A DNA stretch of 64,000 bases, from NCBI GenBank assembly GCA_036867785.1, contig CP145414.1, positions 1-64,000 of the forward strand, given 5' to 3'. The notes beneath the pieces are model-generated. The model was not told the origin of the DNA. It was given only the letters and a program-made list of their open reading frames with translations, and made no database searches. Below, piece after piece: positions 45,293-56,644 of this stretch. Position numbers and translations under genes: made by a program. Source of the stretch: Plasmodiophora brassicae. Its lineage: Eukaryota > Endomyxa: Phytomyxea > Phytomyxea > Plasmodiophorida. Within the stretch, counting starts at the first letter, position 1; the number at the start of each line of letters is the position of its first letter.

Positions 45293-45629
45293 CTATTTCT
45301 TTGTCGCAGCGGCAGCCGCCGCCGCCTCTTCTTTGCGCTTCTTCGACGCTTCCAATTTCTGGCGCATAATGGCCGCATCTCTGTCGAACGTTCGGCATCA
45401 GACCATCAGCGAGGCTCGCGGCGGCGTATTGCGCGCGTCCTCACTGTTCCTGCTTCTTGCGCAGGTCCGACGTCGACGTCGACTTCGGCTTGGCGTTCTT
45501 CTCGGCCCGTTTACGGGCGCGCTCGCGATCCTACAGCAGCGACCGGGTCACTGGAACGGCGCCACGATGCCCGCCCCGGTCCGTCGCGCGGCGGCGCCTT
45601 ACCACGTCGCGCTGGTTGCCCCGCGTCAT
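45293..45629 (-). CDS. SERF: SERF/4F5-family small basic protein
   Basis: SERF proteins are small, charged, conserved modifiers of protein aggregation. Three exons, 45629-45603, 45530-45445 and 45380-45293, with introns of 72 and 64 bp, close in phase to about 66 residues. The protein starts MTRGNQRDVDRERARKR, the hallmark 4F5 N-terminus, continues AEKNAKPKSTSTSDLRKKQ, and ends DAAIMRQKLEASKKRKEE with an Ala-rich tail. This is the same layout as animal SERF1/2. Because each exon is under 30 codons the gene is invisible to simple open-frame searches. Confidence 0.9.
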
Positions 45630-45961
45630 CGCCCGTCACGGCCCCGCCCCGCGACGACGAGCTGCAACGCACAAAAATTGCGCGACTGTCGTCACACGTC
45701 GTCCCCCCGCGCTCGCGCAACCAGACGAAGCACGCTCTGCGCAATGAAGGCCCAGGCAGCGGCGCTGGGCACGCGTCCCGCCCGGGCATATCTGGGTGGA
45801 ACCCGGCACCAAGGTGTCCACCTTCGTGCATGACCCGCTTCTCGATTCATCCAGAATTCGTACCCCGATGATCGCAAGGGCATCCCGAATCGATGCGCCT
45901 CATTCGGCAAACGGGTTCCTGCCAGCGACATCGTGTGCCTGCGCCGGGTTGCATCGCGAAC

Positions 45962-47166
45962 ATGCGCGTTGCCGTCGTTCTCCTCGTGGTCGCCAGTGCC
46001 GTCGCCGTCCATGGGCAGGACTGCGTCATCACGGTGCCTCCTAACCCGCTGACCGCGGAGGGGCTGGCGACCCCGTACACGGTCGGCCCGCCCCGCTTGC
46101 GATCCCCTGTGCTCGGAGATTGACACGCCACCTGCTATAGATGACCGGCTGCGATCAAGCAGCCGACACGGCGTCGTTCGCGGAGGCGTCCATCTACGAT
46201 CCAGCGACGCAGACAATCTCGGTGTACCACCCGCTGGTGATCAACGCGGGCACGCAGCCGGCCGCGCCGCCCGTCGTCCCCAGCCTGCCTGCCAACGCGA
46301 TCGTCGGCATCTGGTTCGGGTCGAACGGCGACACGCTGACCCTGACGGGCCCGGGCCTGGCCAACGGCAACTGTGTGAACGGCCTGCCCGATTCACTGTT
46401 CGGCCAGGTGGCCTACTGTAACGCGGTCGCCTTCTTCCAGGCCGCCAGAAACGTGCAGAACGTGACCCCGCTCGGGACCGGCCTGGACGAGCAACCGTGC
46501 CCGTCGACCAGGGACTTCGCCATCGTCGACATGGACCAGAGCGACAACGTCGATACGACGTACCTTCTGACCGCGTCTGGCCAGGTCGCCCAGAACACGG
46601 CCGCGAACCGCAGGGATCTCCCGGGCGCCAAAGTCATCAGCAACGGCAGCGATAACGGCCTCGTGGAGTACATTGCCGGCGTCCTCCAGTGCGCGCTCTT
46701 CGTTGGCAACGTGCTGGAGGACCCGGGTGCGACCTCGCCGTCCCTGGCGCTGGACGAGATCCAGGCCGCCCGGTTCCAGCAGGCGCCCGTCGCGCTCGTC
46801 CCCGACAATGACGCCATGGTCGTCGTCAACGGGCAGCCGAACCTGCAGAAGCGGAACCTGTATCGTGCCGGCGTGTTCCAGGACCCGAACGCGTCCGGGT
46901 CGCCCACCGACTACTGCCGGAACCTGGCGAACATCGCCCCGACCCGTTTCCAGGACCATTTCCAGAGGTTCTTCACGACGGTCGCGTCGCCGGACCCGGC
47001 CACGGGCAACCAGCTGTTCAACTTCATGTGCGCCCGGTTCCAGGGGGCGTTCGAGGCCGCCGGCCTCGACTGTGCCGGCCTGCTGGGCATCCCCAGCCCG
47101 ATCACCGTCTCCGTCGACGCGAACGGTGTCGCCACCGGCTGCAGCATCAGCGCTGTTCAAGTCTGA
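45962..47166 (+). CDS. Secreted protein of 380 residues, family not named
   Basis: Exons 45962-46081 and 46141-47166 join in phase over a 59-bp intron (GTCGGC...CTATAG). The signal peptide MRVAVVLLVVASAVAVHGQ is followed by the mature start DCVITVPPNPLT. The mature part is Asn/Gln/Pro-rich with several cysteines and landmarks TGCDQAADTASFAEASIYD, TISVYHPLVINAGTQP, PANAIVGIWFGSNGD and CPSTRDFAIVDMDQSDNV. From memory similar secreted proteins occur in filamentous fungi, but I cannot name a domain. There is no transmembrane segment or GPI signal, so it is probably extracellular. Confidence 0.85.
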
Positions 47167-47351
47167 CCGCGTCTCCATCGTCGTCGTGCTTGTGGTCTGC
47201 TGTCCGCCTTGGCGCGCGCGCGCCTCGTGACTAAAACACGCCGTTGGCGCTCGCCGCCCCTGTTGCAATCCGCACGTCGTGGTCACATATACCTATCCCC
47301 GGGGGCGAAGTGTGTACCCCTCGGTACCGTTGACTAGGTCGTCCCCCCGGC
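47167..47351. other. Intergenic, nothing recognised
   Basis: 185 bases between two co-oriented genes. No motif recognised. Confidence 0.4.
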
Positions 47352-50300
47352 ATGGACGACGTCGGTCGTGCCGGTGATGCGGGCACCGACGACGGCCAGC
47401 AGGGCGTCAGCATCAATGCGGAGTCGCTCGAGTTGCTGAAGACGTACTTTGACGAGGCCGATGGCGGTCTGGAAGAGGACGAGGTAGCATCTAGTCGTCG
47501 AACGTGACAGAGCGTTCGTTCTGAGGCGGAACACAGTTCGTGTCCCTGCTGGGCAAGGTGCTCGGCAAGCAGACGGCGACGAACCGTCGCGACCTGACGC
47601 ACCTGTTCATGAAGATCGACGCCAACTCGGACGGGACCGTCGACTGGGACGAGTTCACGCACTTCCTCCTGATGGAGAACCAGGCCAACGAGTTCAACGA
47701 CACGAGCGTACGCCGGCTCGGTTTCGGGTGTCGTGGCGCACCGCCCCGCCATCGCTGACGTCGTTTGCCAACGCAGTTCGACGAGCTGGTGCCGTCGCCG
47801 GTCCCGGAACCGGCCGACAACGCCCACCACTACCACCGGGACATGATCGAGACGGTCCTGTACATCCCCAAGACGGACAAGTACGTGACGTCGAGCCGGG
47901 ACGGCACGTTCAAGGTCTGGAATTGCAAGGATCGCCTGCACGTGCGGACGGTGCGCTGCGGGAACTCGTGGATCATCGGGTCGTGCCTGCTGCCGCGGTC
48001 GAACCGCCTCGCCATGGTCAGCGCCGACCTGCGCGCCCACTTCTACGACGCCACGTCGATCGAGCTCGTGTCCCGGTTCAACGACGACCCGGTCACCCGG
48101 AACAACGGCCTGACGTTTGCTGAGCTGCGACGCCAGCAGCAACCGCAGCGATTGCAGACCATGCTGGAGAACATGCCCGTGTGCGTCACTGGCATCCCGT
48201 CGCCCACCGAGGTCGGCACTCTCGTTGTCATCATCACACGCGCGCTGCGGGCGTGACCCTGCCGCGTGATGTGTGTAGGACATCATGGCCATCGGCGATA
48301 CGATGGGCACGATCACGATCCACGCGTTCGACGAGAAATGGCACGCGTGCGACGGCGCCATCGCCGAGTGCAGCCATGATTCGCCGAAATGCATTGGCGT
48401 CCGTCGGGAAGGTACACGCGCGCGCCCGGCGCCCGCTCGTCGACGACGTCTAAAACGTTGGCCGTAGCGTTCCCCGGCGTGCACACCGACTGGGTCACCG
48501 ACATCAAATGGATCCCGGAGCTGGACGCGCTCGTGACCAGCTCCCTGGACCGTACCGTCAAGTTCCTGGACGTCGAGAGGCACGGGCAGGTGCGTGTGGG
48601 GCACCGTCGGGCGCTTCCCCCGTCCTGGTGGTGGGTTGACAACGGGGCGCAGGACCCGGTGCGGAAGAAGTTCACTGGGCACCGGAAGGGCGTGTACTCG
48701 TTCGACTTCTGCGCCGGGTACAAGTTCATGGTGTCGTGCGGGTCGTCGCGCCGGATCACGGCCTGGGACCCGTTCCGGTGCCGCGAGATCAACTCGCTGT
48801 CCGGGCACATGGCCGCCGTCCAGCAGGTCGTCGTCAACGAGGACAAGAACCAGATCATCTCGGTCGCTGTCGACAAGACCATCAAGGTTCGCCTGTGCGG
48901 CGCGTTCGTGTCGCCCGATCAGTGGCTTAGGGCGCGCGGCAGGTGTGGGACGTCCGGAACTTCAGGTGCATGCAGACGATAACGGACGCGAACCATTACC
49001 GCCCCGAGAACCGCATCTCGCGCCTGACCTGGGTGAAGGCGCACTCCTGCCTGCTGGCGGCGACGAACCGCCTGGACGTCTGGCCCAGCAAGGCGGTCAG
49101 CCAGGCGGAGACGCTGTCGCACGACCACTCGATCTGCACGGCCATCTACAATTCGAACTTTGGCCAGGTCGTCTCCGGCGACGTGGGCTCCCAGGTCAAG
49201 GTCGGTCCGTTGGCGATGGCACCCGCGCCACGCCTGCCCGCCGCTGAACACCCCCGCGCCCCCAGGTCTGGGACCTGGAGACCGGCCGCAGCGTGTTCTC
49301 GTACCGGAACGTGCACCGGCGGGCGTCGTCGATCACGGCCATGGCGCTGGACGCGTCCATGCGCCGACTGATAACGGGCGGGGACGACGGGTCGGTCAAG
49401 GTCTGGAACTTTAGCAGCGGGCAGTGCCTGTCCGACTGCGTCGACGGGGCGGCGCCCGGCCGCGACCGCCGAGAGGTCACGTCGCTCGCCTTCATCGTCG
49501 ACGACCGGTCGGCGGACAGCCCGTCCAAGTTCATCGTGGCCGGCGGGTGGGACGCCCGCATCCGGGTCTGGGAGGACCACGCCGACAAGGTGCAGCCGAT
49601 CGCCAGCACGATGGCGGCCGGGGCCAAGGGCCACACCGGCGACATCACCTGCATGGTCTGGTGCGGGAACACGTGGCTGGCGTCGGGCGGCGCGGACGGC
49701 GCCGTCGTCATCTGGAGCCTGGACTCGAAATCCGCCAAGCGGCGGCTCGTCGACGGCGCCGAGTCCACCAGCGTCGACGCCCTGGCCTGGCTGCCGACCC
49801 TATCGCTGCTGATCTCGGCCGGCTCCGACGGTACGTCTCGAGAGCGCGCAATGCTCCCCTGACGAATTCGAACGCCTGTCCAGGGCGCGTCCGCGGCTGG
49901 GATGGGTCCAGGACCAGCTGGCCGCTGGTGATGCAGGTCGCGGGCAGCCCCGCGTCGTCCCCCGCCGGTATCATGGCCATCGTCAAGAGCGCCAACGACC
50001 GCACGCTGGTCACCGGCGACTCCAGCGGGTACGTCAAGGTCTGGGCGACCGTTCGACAGCCGCAGGTCGGCATCCAGCACGCGAGGACGTGGCGCGCGCA
50101 CGAACGCTCCATCAGCAGTCTGTGTACGTCGCGACCCTGCTGGGACGCGCGCGTTCCGCCCTGTGATGACGCGCGATTGGCACAGCAATGGTCGACGGGC
50201 GCGAGATGCTGGTGACGACGGCAACGGACCGGCGCATACGCTTGTGGTCGCTGGACGGCAGCCTGGTCGGCATGTTCGTGTCGGATCGCGCCCCATGGAG

Positions 50301-50848
50301 CCTGACGGATCGATCGACGTGGCAGAGCCCGGCCAACGTGCGGGCAACGTCGCGTGTGCCAACGGCGATGTCTGACGTCGCGTCTGCCCTAGTTGCTGCG
50401 GATGGAATCGACGACGAAGCAGGCGACAGACGAGGCGTCCGGCGAGCCCGCGGCCGAGGACGACGCACAGGCGGCCGACCAGGAGCTGGATGGGTACTGG
50501 GACGAGATCAAGAAGATCCGGGCGAACGCCGAATTCACACGGCTGAAGACCAGCCTGCTGTCAGGCAAGCAGGCGTCGCAGGCGCCGCGCGTCCCGCTGG
50601 AATCCAGTCCCAGCTACGCGAAGCCGGGCGGCGCGACGCCCGCCTCACAGGCTGCCAATCAGTACCGGGTACGTGCACCTTCCTGTGAACGAACGACCGA
50701 CGCGGGACTCACACGGTCGGGCGTGCAGATCCATCAACGGCTGAACCTGGCGCGTGTCGAGGACGTGCCGCTGTGCGGGTATAGCCCTGGTGCGTCGTCC
50801 AAGTCGACGAAGGACACGGCCATGCGGGCCAAGAAACGGACCGCCTAG
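47352..50848 (+). CDS. EF-hand / WD40 repeat protein (WDR49/WDR64-like)
   Basis: Twelve exons: 47352-47483, 47537-47707, 47777-48211, 48279-48411, 48468-48589, 48653-48886, 48943-49200, 49266-49830, 49884-50123, 50186-50337, 50393-50668 and 50729-50848. They close in phase to 945 residues, with introns of 53-69 bp. The N-terminus holds EF-hands. The best loop is DANSDGTVDWDE with all Ca ligands, and the first (YFDEADGGLEEDE) is weaker. At least ten WD repeats follow, for example YVTSSRDGTFKVWNCKD, HTDWVTDIKWIPELDAL, ITGGDDGSVKVWNFSSG and TGDSSGYVKVWATV, and then TWQSPAN. The tail contains DGYWDEIKKIR and IHQRLNLARVEDVP. The EF-hand plus WD layout and length match the WDR49/WDR64 group, often linked to cilia, though the role here is inferred. 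Confidence 0.92.
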
Positions 50849-50949
50849 ACGGACGGGTGCGCGCCCATCGTGTCGCTGAGCATACAGATCGTGGGAGTCG
50901 CCTGCCGTCGACCAACGCCCATGTCGGGTCCGTTGCGATCGCGGTGCGT

Positions 50950-52041
50950 TCAATGGAAGTCGTTTAGGTTGCTGATGATCATGTCGATGTCGGGTTTGCG
51001 CTCGACAAGGTTGGCGGGTTCCTCGACAGCAGGGAGCAACCCCGACGCTTGCCGCATCGCCAGTTCCTCCTTGCGCTGCGCCTCGGCGACCTCCTGTGCC
51101 AGTTGAGGAGTCAGTACACGCGTGCTGATGCGGGGCATAGGATGCGATTCGCACGACCTGCTCTTCGAGCTTGACAGCTTTTACATGTTTCAACCTGACA
51201 GACAGCCGATCAGTAGCCGCAGGGTCGTGGCGAAACGGTGCGTCCGCTCTCCCGATGCGTCGCCCGACCTGTAGAACTCTTCGCGCTCCAGCTCCTACAT
51301 ATTCGCTGACGATTCAGCAGCAGCGCTGACCAGCAACGCAACGCTGCATGGCTTACGTCCAGTTCGCTAACGATGTACGAGATCGTATTCTCGATCCTGG
51401 GGATGACGACAAAGTCGAGGGCGTTGACGCGCCGGTTCGTGACCTTCAGCGCGGCGTCGATCAGGAGCAGCGACGTCTGCAGCGAGGCAACCGTGACCAG
51501 GTTCGCCAGCACCTTCGAGAACGTGTCGCGACATTTCGCGATCTGCATGCCGCCCTTGGACAACCCGACGGGCGATGCTGTGGGCCGCGAACTTAGGGCA
51601 ACGTGCAACGCGGGCCCTGCAGTGCAGCAGCGCCCACCCTCGGTTTCGCGTTTCGCAGGTTGGAACGTGGGTATCTTCACGCCGGCCACGTTCTCCATCG
51701 ATACAGTGACACGGAACGACGCCGCCTTGACCTTCTCGATGACCTTGTCGCTACGCGCGCGGAGGGTCAGTGCGGAGCGGGTCACGAGGGTCCACGAGGG
51801 CGTACTTGAAGGCGCCCGCGGCCCACGTGGCCTCGGTGTGCGAGAAGGCGGCCGCCTTCAGGTCCTCGCCGATCGACTGCTTCGTCTCGTAGATGCGGCG
51901 CGTGATGGCGCGGATCTTCGCCTTCAGCGCGTCCGACTTCTTCTTCAGCAGGGTGAACCCGCGTCGCGCCCCGACCTGCTTCGTCTTCATGTTCTGCAGC
52001 GCCATGCGCGACGGGAACACGGCCAGGCGCGCCTCCGACAT
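50950..52041 (-). CDS. VMA8: V-type ATPase subunit D
   Basis: Subunit D is the central rotor shaft of V1. Six exons, 52041-51796, 51743-51638, 51577-51357, 51294-51269, 51194-51158 and 51093-50950, close in phase to 259 residues. Introns are 52-74 bp, and exons 4 and 5 are only 26 and 37 nt. Conserved features are RLAVFPSRMALQNMKTKQV, LLKKKSDALKAKIRAIT, SMENVAGVKIPTF, ASLQTSLLLIDAALKVTNR, RVNALDFVVIPRIENTISY, ELEREEFYRLK and the C-terminal EEPANLVERK. The 3' end is convergent with the EF-hand/WD40 gene, 101 bp apart. Confidence 0.96.
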
Positions 52042-52540
52042 TGCGACACGGAACGCGCGCGCGGCGAACGGCGCCCTCAACGCCACTGGACGAGTCGTTC
52101 GCCGAAAACGACCTAAAAAATAAAAAAGGATCGACGTGTTCCGCGACGGGTTTTGTGGAGCAGCGGGGGGCGTGCGGCGTGCGTCGTCGTGGCGCTGCCC
52201 AGCAGGTGCCCCCGGTCGCGCATGATACACTCCTGCGCGCGGCTCCATCGGCGGCACACTGGCCAGAGTCGCGCTGCGTTCCCGACACAAGTGACGCGCG
52301 CAACATGTATTTCGACACACTGCGGAAGGACGTATTGGGGGGCGACGGTATGATAGGGTGCAGCGGCGCGGCTAGGTCCCGCACGGCGATGACGCACCGG
52401 GCCCACGACAGATTCGGTGTGATAGCGGTTCGTATGTTTTGGTTTGACGTTGACGACGATGATGATGGTGGTGGTGGTGGTGGTGATGCGCTTACTACTG
52501 GTGTTGCTTTGTGTGTAGCGACCGGTGCTGATCGGCGGGG

Positions 52541-54147
52541 CTACAGGCCCTGAAGATCGACGAGGCCGACACTGCCCTCTTCTCCTGCGAACAAATCATT
52601 GTTCACGTATTGCTGCTGATGTTCCTGGTTCTGCCGCTGCGGCTGCGGGTGCTGCTGCGCAAACGCCTGCGGGTGCTGTTGTAGCGCCACGATCGGCGCC
52701 TGATGTAGCAACTGCCCGGGTGCTGCCACGACCTGGCGATGCTGGCCAGGCGGAGACAACGGCAGCGACTGAGACGCGATGTGCTGCAGGACCATCTTCG
52801 AGATCTCGACCGGCCCCGTGATGAACGTGCAGTACGACTTGACCGTTCCGGCGAGGACTTCCCACCGCCAGGCGCGGAACGATGCCGGCCAGTCCGGCAC
52901 GTCGATGCAACTCCACTGAATGGCGTGGAACGTGTCCGCCTGCTGCTGGATCACGCCGCGAAGCAGCTTCTGGTCGGCGGCGCAGGCGACGCCCTCGCCG
53001 TCGACAATGTACCCGGCGAATTTGACGCGCCAGTGCTCCAGGCAGCTGGACGGGTCGTGACGCGGGAGCTCGAGCGGGACCGTGTCGCCGTACGCCCGCA
53101 TGTGCTGGACCAACAGCTCCTCCTCGTCCAGGGTCCACTTGGACCCCCGCTTCTCCAGGAGCCTGTCGTTTCGGTTCAGAGCGCGATCCGGCGGCCGACG
53201 GTACGCGCGGGCCGCGTGCGCTGCCCCTCCATTACCGATACTTGTCCCTGCACGAGCACGGCAGGCGCTCGATCATGGAGCCGATCAGGGTCCACTTCCG
53301 CCCGTGCTTGGCGACGAGTTGCCTGGCAGGCAGGTCAGAGTCGGTTCGGTTCGGGGCGGGCGCGTGCGCGCCGACGACGACCAGCGAACCTCAGCAACGC
53401 GATGTCGTCGTCCGTCCATTTCCCGGTGCTGCGGTCGGCGAAGGCGCGCGTACAGAAATGGTAGCAGGAGCTGACCGACCGATGCGGCAGGCACTGGGCT
53501 ACGCAGACACACAGAGGGCGTCGATGATTCGGATCGGCGTCTGGGACGCGCAGGCAGGCCGACCTACCGATGATGGACCAGGCGCCGCGCAACTCGGGGC
53601 GTCGTTTCTTGGCGCACAGCATCTGGATGCCGGCGTCGCCCAGGTCGTGCTCGCGGACGTAGCTGTGCGACCACGACAACGACGCGGTCAGAAACGTGCC
53701 GGAACGCGAAACGCGACCGCGTTACTCCAGGACGGCCTTGCGGAGGATCTCCTTCTCGCCCGGCGTGAACCGCCCCTTCTGAAACTGCCGCCCCTTCTCG
53801 CTGAACTGCCGCGACGACGACGACGACGACGTCGTCATCGTCGCTGTCGACGATATCGCCGGGACGGATTTCTCGTCCCCCTCGAACTCGTCGTCGTCAT
53901 AGGCGCCGTCGCTCGTGTGCCCGCTGGCGGAGTCGTCCGGCTGCCACCCGGCGCCGACGGCGTTGAACGCGGACGCCATGTCGCGGTCGGGCGGCAGCTG
54001 CGCGCGCGACATGGCCAGCAGGGCGATCGACGCGATCGACAGCTCGCCGGGCACCGGCTCCTGCTGCACGCGACCGGCGTCCGACGGCGACGCGAACGGC
54101 ACACGCCACGGCGCCGCGGCGGAAGTTTCAAATGAGCCGCGCGGCAT
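52541..54147 (-). CDS. Three-repeat Myb/SANT transcription factor (REB1/TTF1/DMTF1-like)
   Basis: Exons 54147-53726, 53662-53568, 53498-53390, 53322-53236 and 53162-52541 close in phase to 444 residues, with introns of 63-73 bp. An acidic/Ser-rich N-terminus precedes RFTPGEKEILRKAV. The first repeat ends GAWSIIG and is followed by LPHRSVSSCYHFCTRAF. The second repeat runs STGKWTDDDIALLRQLV to KHGRKWTLIGSMIERLPCS with CRDKYR, and the third starts RGSKWTLDEEELLVQHM. The order and the CRDKYR ending resemble REB1/TTF1 and DMTF1, which bind rDNA terminator or promoter sites. The C-terminus is Gln/His-rich (LLHQAPIVALQQHPQAFAQQ). Confidence 0.9.
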
Positions 54148-54587
54148 TATAGCGACGACAGCAGGCGTCGGGGGGAAAAAAACGCGTTGGGCCCTGTGGA
54201 CGCGGCAGCCGCAGCAGGTGGCGGACGACGAGGACGCCCTCTGCGTCTTCGTGTGTCGCTGGGCTGCGTGGCGCGTGCGCGCTCCCCAATTCAAGGGGGC
54301 GCGGCCGATTCGTGACGTCCCCGTGACCCGGGATACGATATGCTGTGCCCGCCGGCTGGCCTGCGCCCAAGGGCTGCCGTGCCGAACGCTGTGTGGACTT
54401 AAGGTCTGCCAGGGGTCCACGGCCGATCGCAGGCCGTCACACGCGCGATACCCGTACGCCATTCGGCTATTACGATTCGCAGGACGCGGTGCACACACAC
54501 ACGCCTAGTACACGAACGAACCGCTGCCCCCTAGTTTACCAGCAATCGCACGACAACGAGAACCCCGAGGCCGGCGCGTCGGCGCGT

Positions 54588-55423
54588 TCAGATCAGGCCC
54601 GCCGAGGCCGACCCGAACCCGGCAGAGCCGAGCCCGTACCCGTGCAGGGTCTTGCCGCCGTAGTGGTTCTGCTTGGCGGCGGCCTGGGCCGCCTTCTTGG
54701 CCGCCGTCGCCTTGCGACGATGGGCGGCCGACTTGGCCGCCGCGTTCTTCATCGCCGCCTGCTGGGCGGCCGCCTTGTACGCCGCGTTGCGCGACGCGCT
54801 GCTGGCCGCCGCCGAGCGCGCCGCCGATTTCCTCGTCGCCGCCTTGTTCGCCGCCGCCTTCGACGCCGCGCGCTTCGACGCCGCCGCCACCGACGCCGCC
54901 TTGGCCACGTTCGCCTTGTTCACGTAGCTCTTCGTCACGTCGCTCGCCTGCTTGTGGTACACGTTGAGGTTCTTGACGCGCGAGAACCTGGCCTGTCATG
55001 ATCGTCACGGGCGGGGTACGAGGGCCGGCCGCGCCTACATCGCGCGCTTACCTTGTGCATGCGTGCACTGGCCGCGTTCTTCTTGCGCAGGGCGGCCGCA
55101 TTGGACGACGCCGCCTTGACGGCGGACAGCTTCGACGCGGCCTGGTTGGCGGCCGCCTTCCTCATCGTCGCCTTCTTGGCCTGCGCCGCCGACGCCGCCT
55201 TCAGCGCCTTCTTGGCGTTCGCCTGCTTGGACGCGACCGCCTTGGACGCCCCGGCATTGGCCTTGACGGCGGACGCGCCTATCGCCTTCTTCGAGGACGC
55301 CGACCCGCCCGTGTTGGCGGCGCCGACGTTGTTCCCGTATGTGGAACCGAAGCCGGCATCGGCCCAGTGCACGGCCAGGGCGACGACGACGACAGCGACA
55401 AGGACGAAGGACGTGCGCGTCAT
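54588..55423 (-). CDS. Secreted Lys/Ala-rich repetitive protein
   Basis: Exons 55423-55052 and 54992-54588 join in phase over a 59-bp intron (GTAAGC...GACAG), giving 258 residues. A signal peptide (TSFVLVAVVVVALAVHWADA) is followed by GFGSTYGNNVGAAN, then about 190 residues made almost wholly of Ala, Lys, Ser and Asn with irregular KAA, SKAA and KKA motifs. The C-terminus is Gly/Tyr-rich (GGKTLHGYGLGSAGFG). There are no cysteines of note. The composition suggests a long, highly cationic helix. It could bind anionic polymers or DNA, or be a structural wall or spore component. No family recognised. Confidence 0.8.
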
Positions 55424-55673
55424 GTCGGATCGATATGGGGAATGGGCGGTCGCCCGTCCCGGTTCCGCACCTGGTCGGACGCCTTCGGACAGGCGCACGG
55501 CCACATGTTCATCGCCCGGCGCGTTCCGGCCTCATGTGCGGCCGAAGCGCCCCCCCGGGTGCCCGGCCGGCACGCGCGCGCGCCCGCATCACCACCACCA
55601 CCACCACCCGAGATCCGTCCACCCACCCGAAGATATCTACGACCATGACGCCGGGTCTCGAATCTTCTGCAGT

Positions 55674-55696
55674 CCCCCCCCCCCCCCCCCCCCCCC
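55674..55696. repeat. Poly(C) tract, 23 bases
   Basis: Uninterrupted C run about 47 bases upstream of the ankyrin gene start, so it lies in that gene's promoter or 5' UTR. Confidence 0.9.
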
Positions 55697-55742
55697 ACAC
55701 GAATCAACGGTCGTTGTCGTCGTTGCTGGGCGCGCGCTCACC

Positions 55743-56304
55743 ATGATCGGGCTCTTCAGCAAGGTGCTGTCGGCCGCCGACCTGGACGACAAGTCTGGCA
55801 AACAACACGGTCAGGCGCGCGGGTCGGTGCGGCGGCTGCCGACGACCTGTTGCTGACGTGTACGGTCAGGCGAGGACTGGGGCGAAATCCCCGACGATGA
55901 CGACTCGGACCGCGTCCCCATGGACAACATCCTGGACCTGGAGGCGGCACGGGAGGTCGCCCTGTTCCAGGTACGAGCGCGTGTCCGTTGCGTCGCGGTC
56001 GCCATCGATGTTGATGGTGGTGGCGGGCGCCGGGCAGGCGGCGGCGCGCAACGACGTGAAATCGGGGTGCTACCTGATCAAGGAGGGCGCCATCGTCAAC
56101 TGCCAAGACGCGGACAACCTGTGCACAGCGTTGCACGTCGCCTGCAGCTATGGGAACGTGGCCGTCGCCGAGGTCCTGATCCGGGCCGGCGCCGACATGG
56201 ACATGCGCAACAAGGACGGCAAGCGGCCGACCGACCTGGCCGCCGCCAACGGCTTCAGGGAGCTCGTCATGGTCCTCAACCTGCTCTGCCACGAGGTCTG
56301 CTGA
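55743..56304 (+). CDS. Small ankyrin-repeat protein
   Basis: Exons 55743-55809, 55870-55970 and 56038-56304 close in phase to 144 residues, with introns of 60 and 67 bp. The N-terminus (MIGLFSKVLSAADLDD) leads into an acidic segment (WGEIPDDDDSDRVPMDN). At least two ankyrin repeats follow: an N-cap-like LEAAREVALFQAAARNDVK, then NLCTALHVACSYGNVAVAEV, and MRNKDGKRPTDLAAANGF as the last. The TALHVACSYGN core is canonical. It is probably a protein-interaction adaptor, and the partner is unknown. Confidence 0.88.
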
Positions 56305-56644
56305 TGCCGCCCCCAGCCACCCCCCGCCCCTGACGTACCTATTTATCCCCATTCCCTTTCCGATTCTAAACCCGCGCCATGAGACGCGTCCGTACCACGG
56401 GGGCGCGCTCCTGTAGCAGTCGCTCCTGTAGCAGTCGCCGGCTCCTGTAACGGGTCGCGGTGGACGGCTCCTGTAACGGGTCGCGGTGGACCAGGATCCG
56501 GAACACGGGACCCGTTCTTGGTGGCAGCATGAGGTGGAGACGCGGTCGCTCGGAACTTGTGGCTCCGGACGAGGCGGGTCGGCGTTCGGAGCCCAGGCGG
56601 CCGGCGCCGGGGCGCCGTTCCGGCCGCTGCCGTCAGTTTGACAA
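56305..56644. other. Intergenic with short tandem repeats
   Basis: Two adjacent minisatellites: CTCCTGTAGCAGTCG twice (56408-56437) and a 25-bp unit beginning GCTCCTGTAACGGGTC twice (56441-56490). They share the core GCTCCTGTA. They sit upstream of the FAS1 gene and might be promoter elements. Confidence 0.8.

Noticed and set aside
43803-45398. 531-codon open frame on the minus strand
   Set aside because: It lies antisense to TAM41 exons and introns and overlaps the last SERF exon in another frame. Long antisense frames are expected at this GC content.
46393-48808. Long minus-strand open frames (297 and 525 codons)
   Set aside because: They run antisense to the secreted-protein and EF-hand/WD40 genes, whose exon chains close in phase.
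50950-51138. Separate 62-residue gene next to V-ATPase D
   Set aside because: Its C-terminal 48 residues are the last exon of subunit D (EEPANLVERK end). The preceding residues are intron.
52436-52490. GATGATGATGGTGGTGGTGG tract as a coding repeat
   Set aside because: It lies downstream (3') of the Myb gene stop in intergenic sequence. It is a simple trinucleotide microsatellite.
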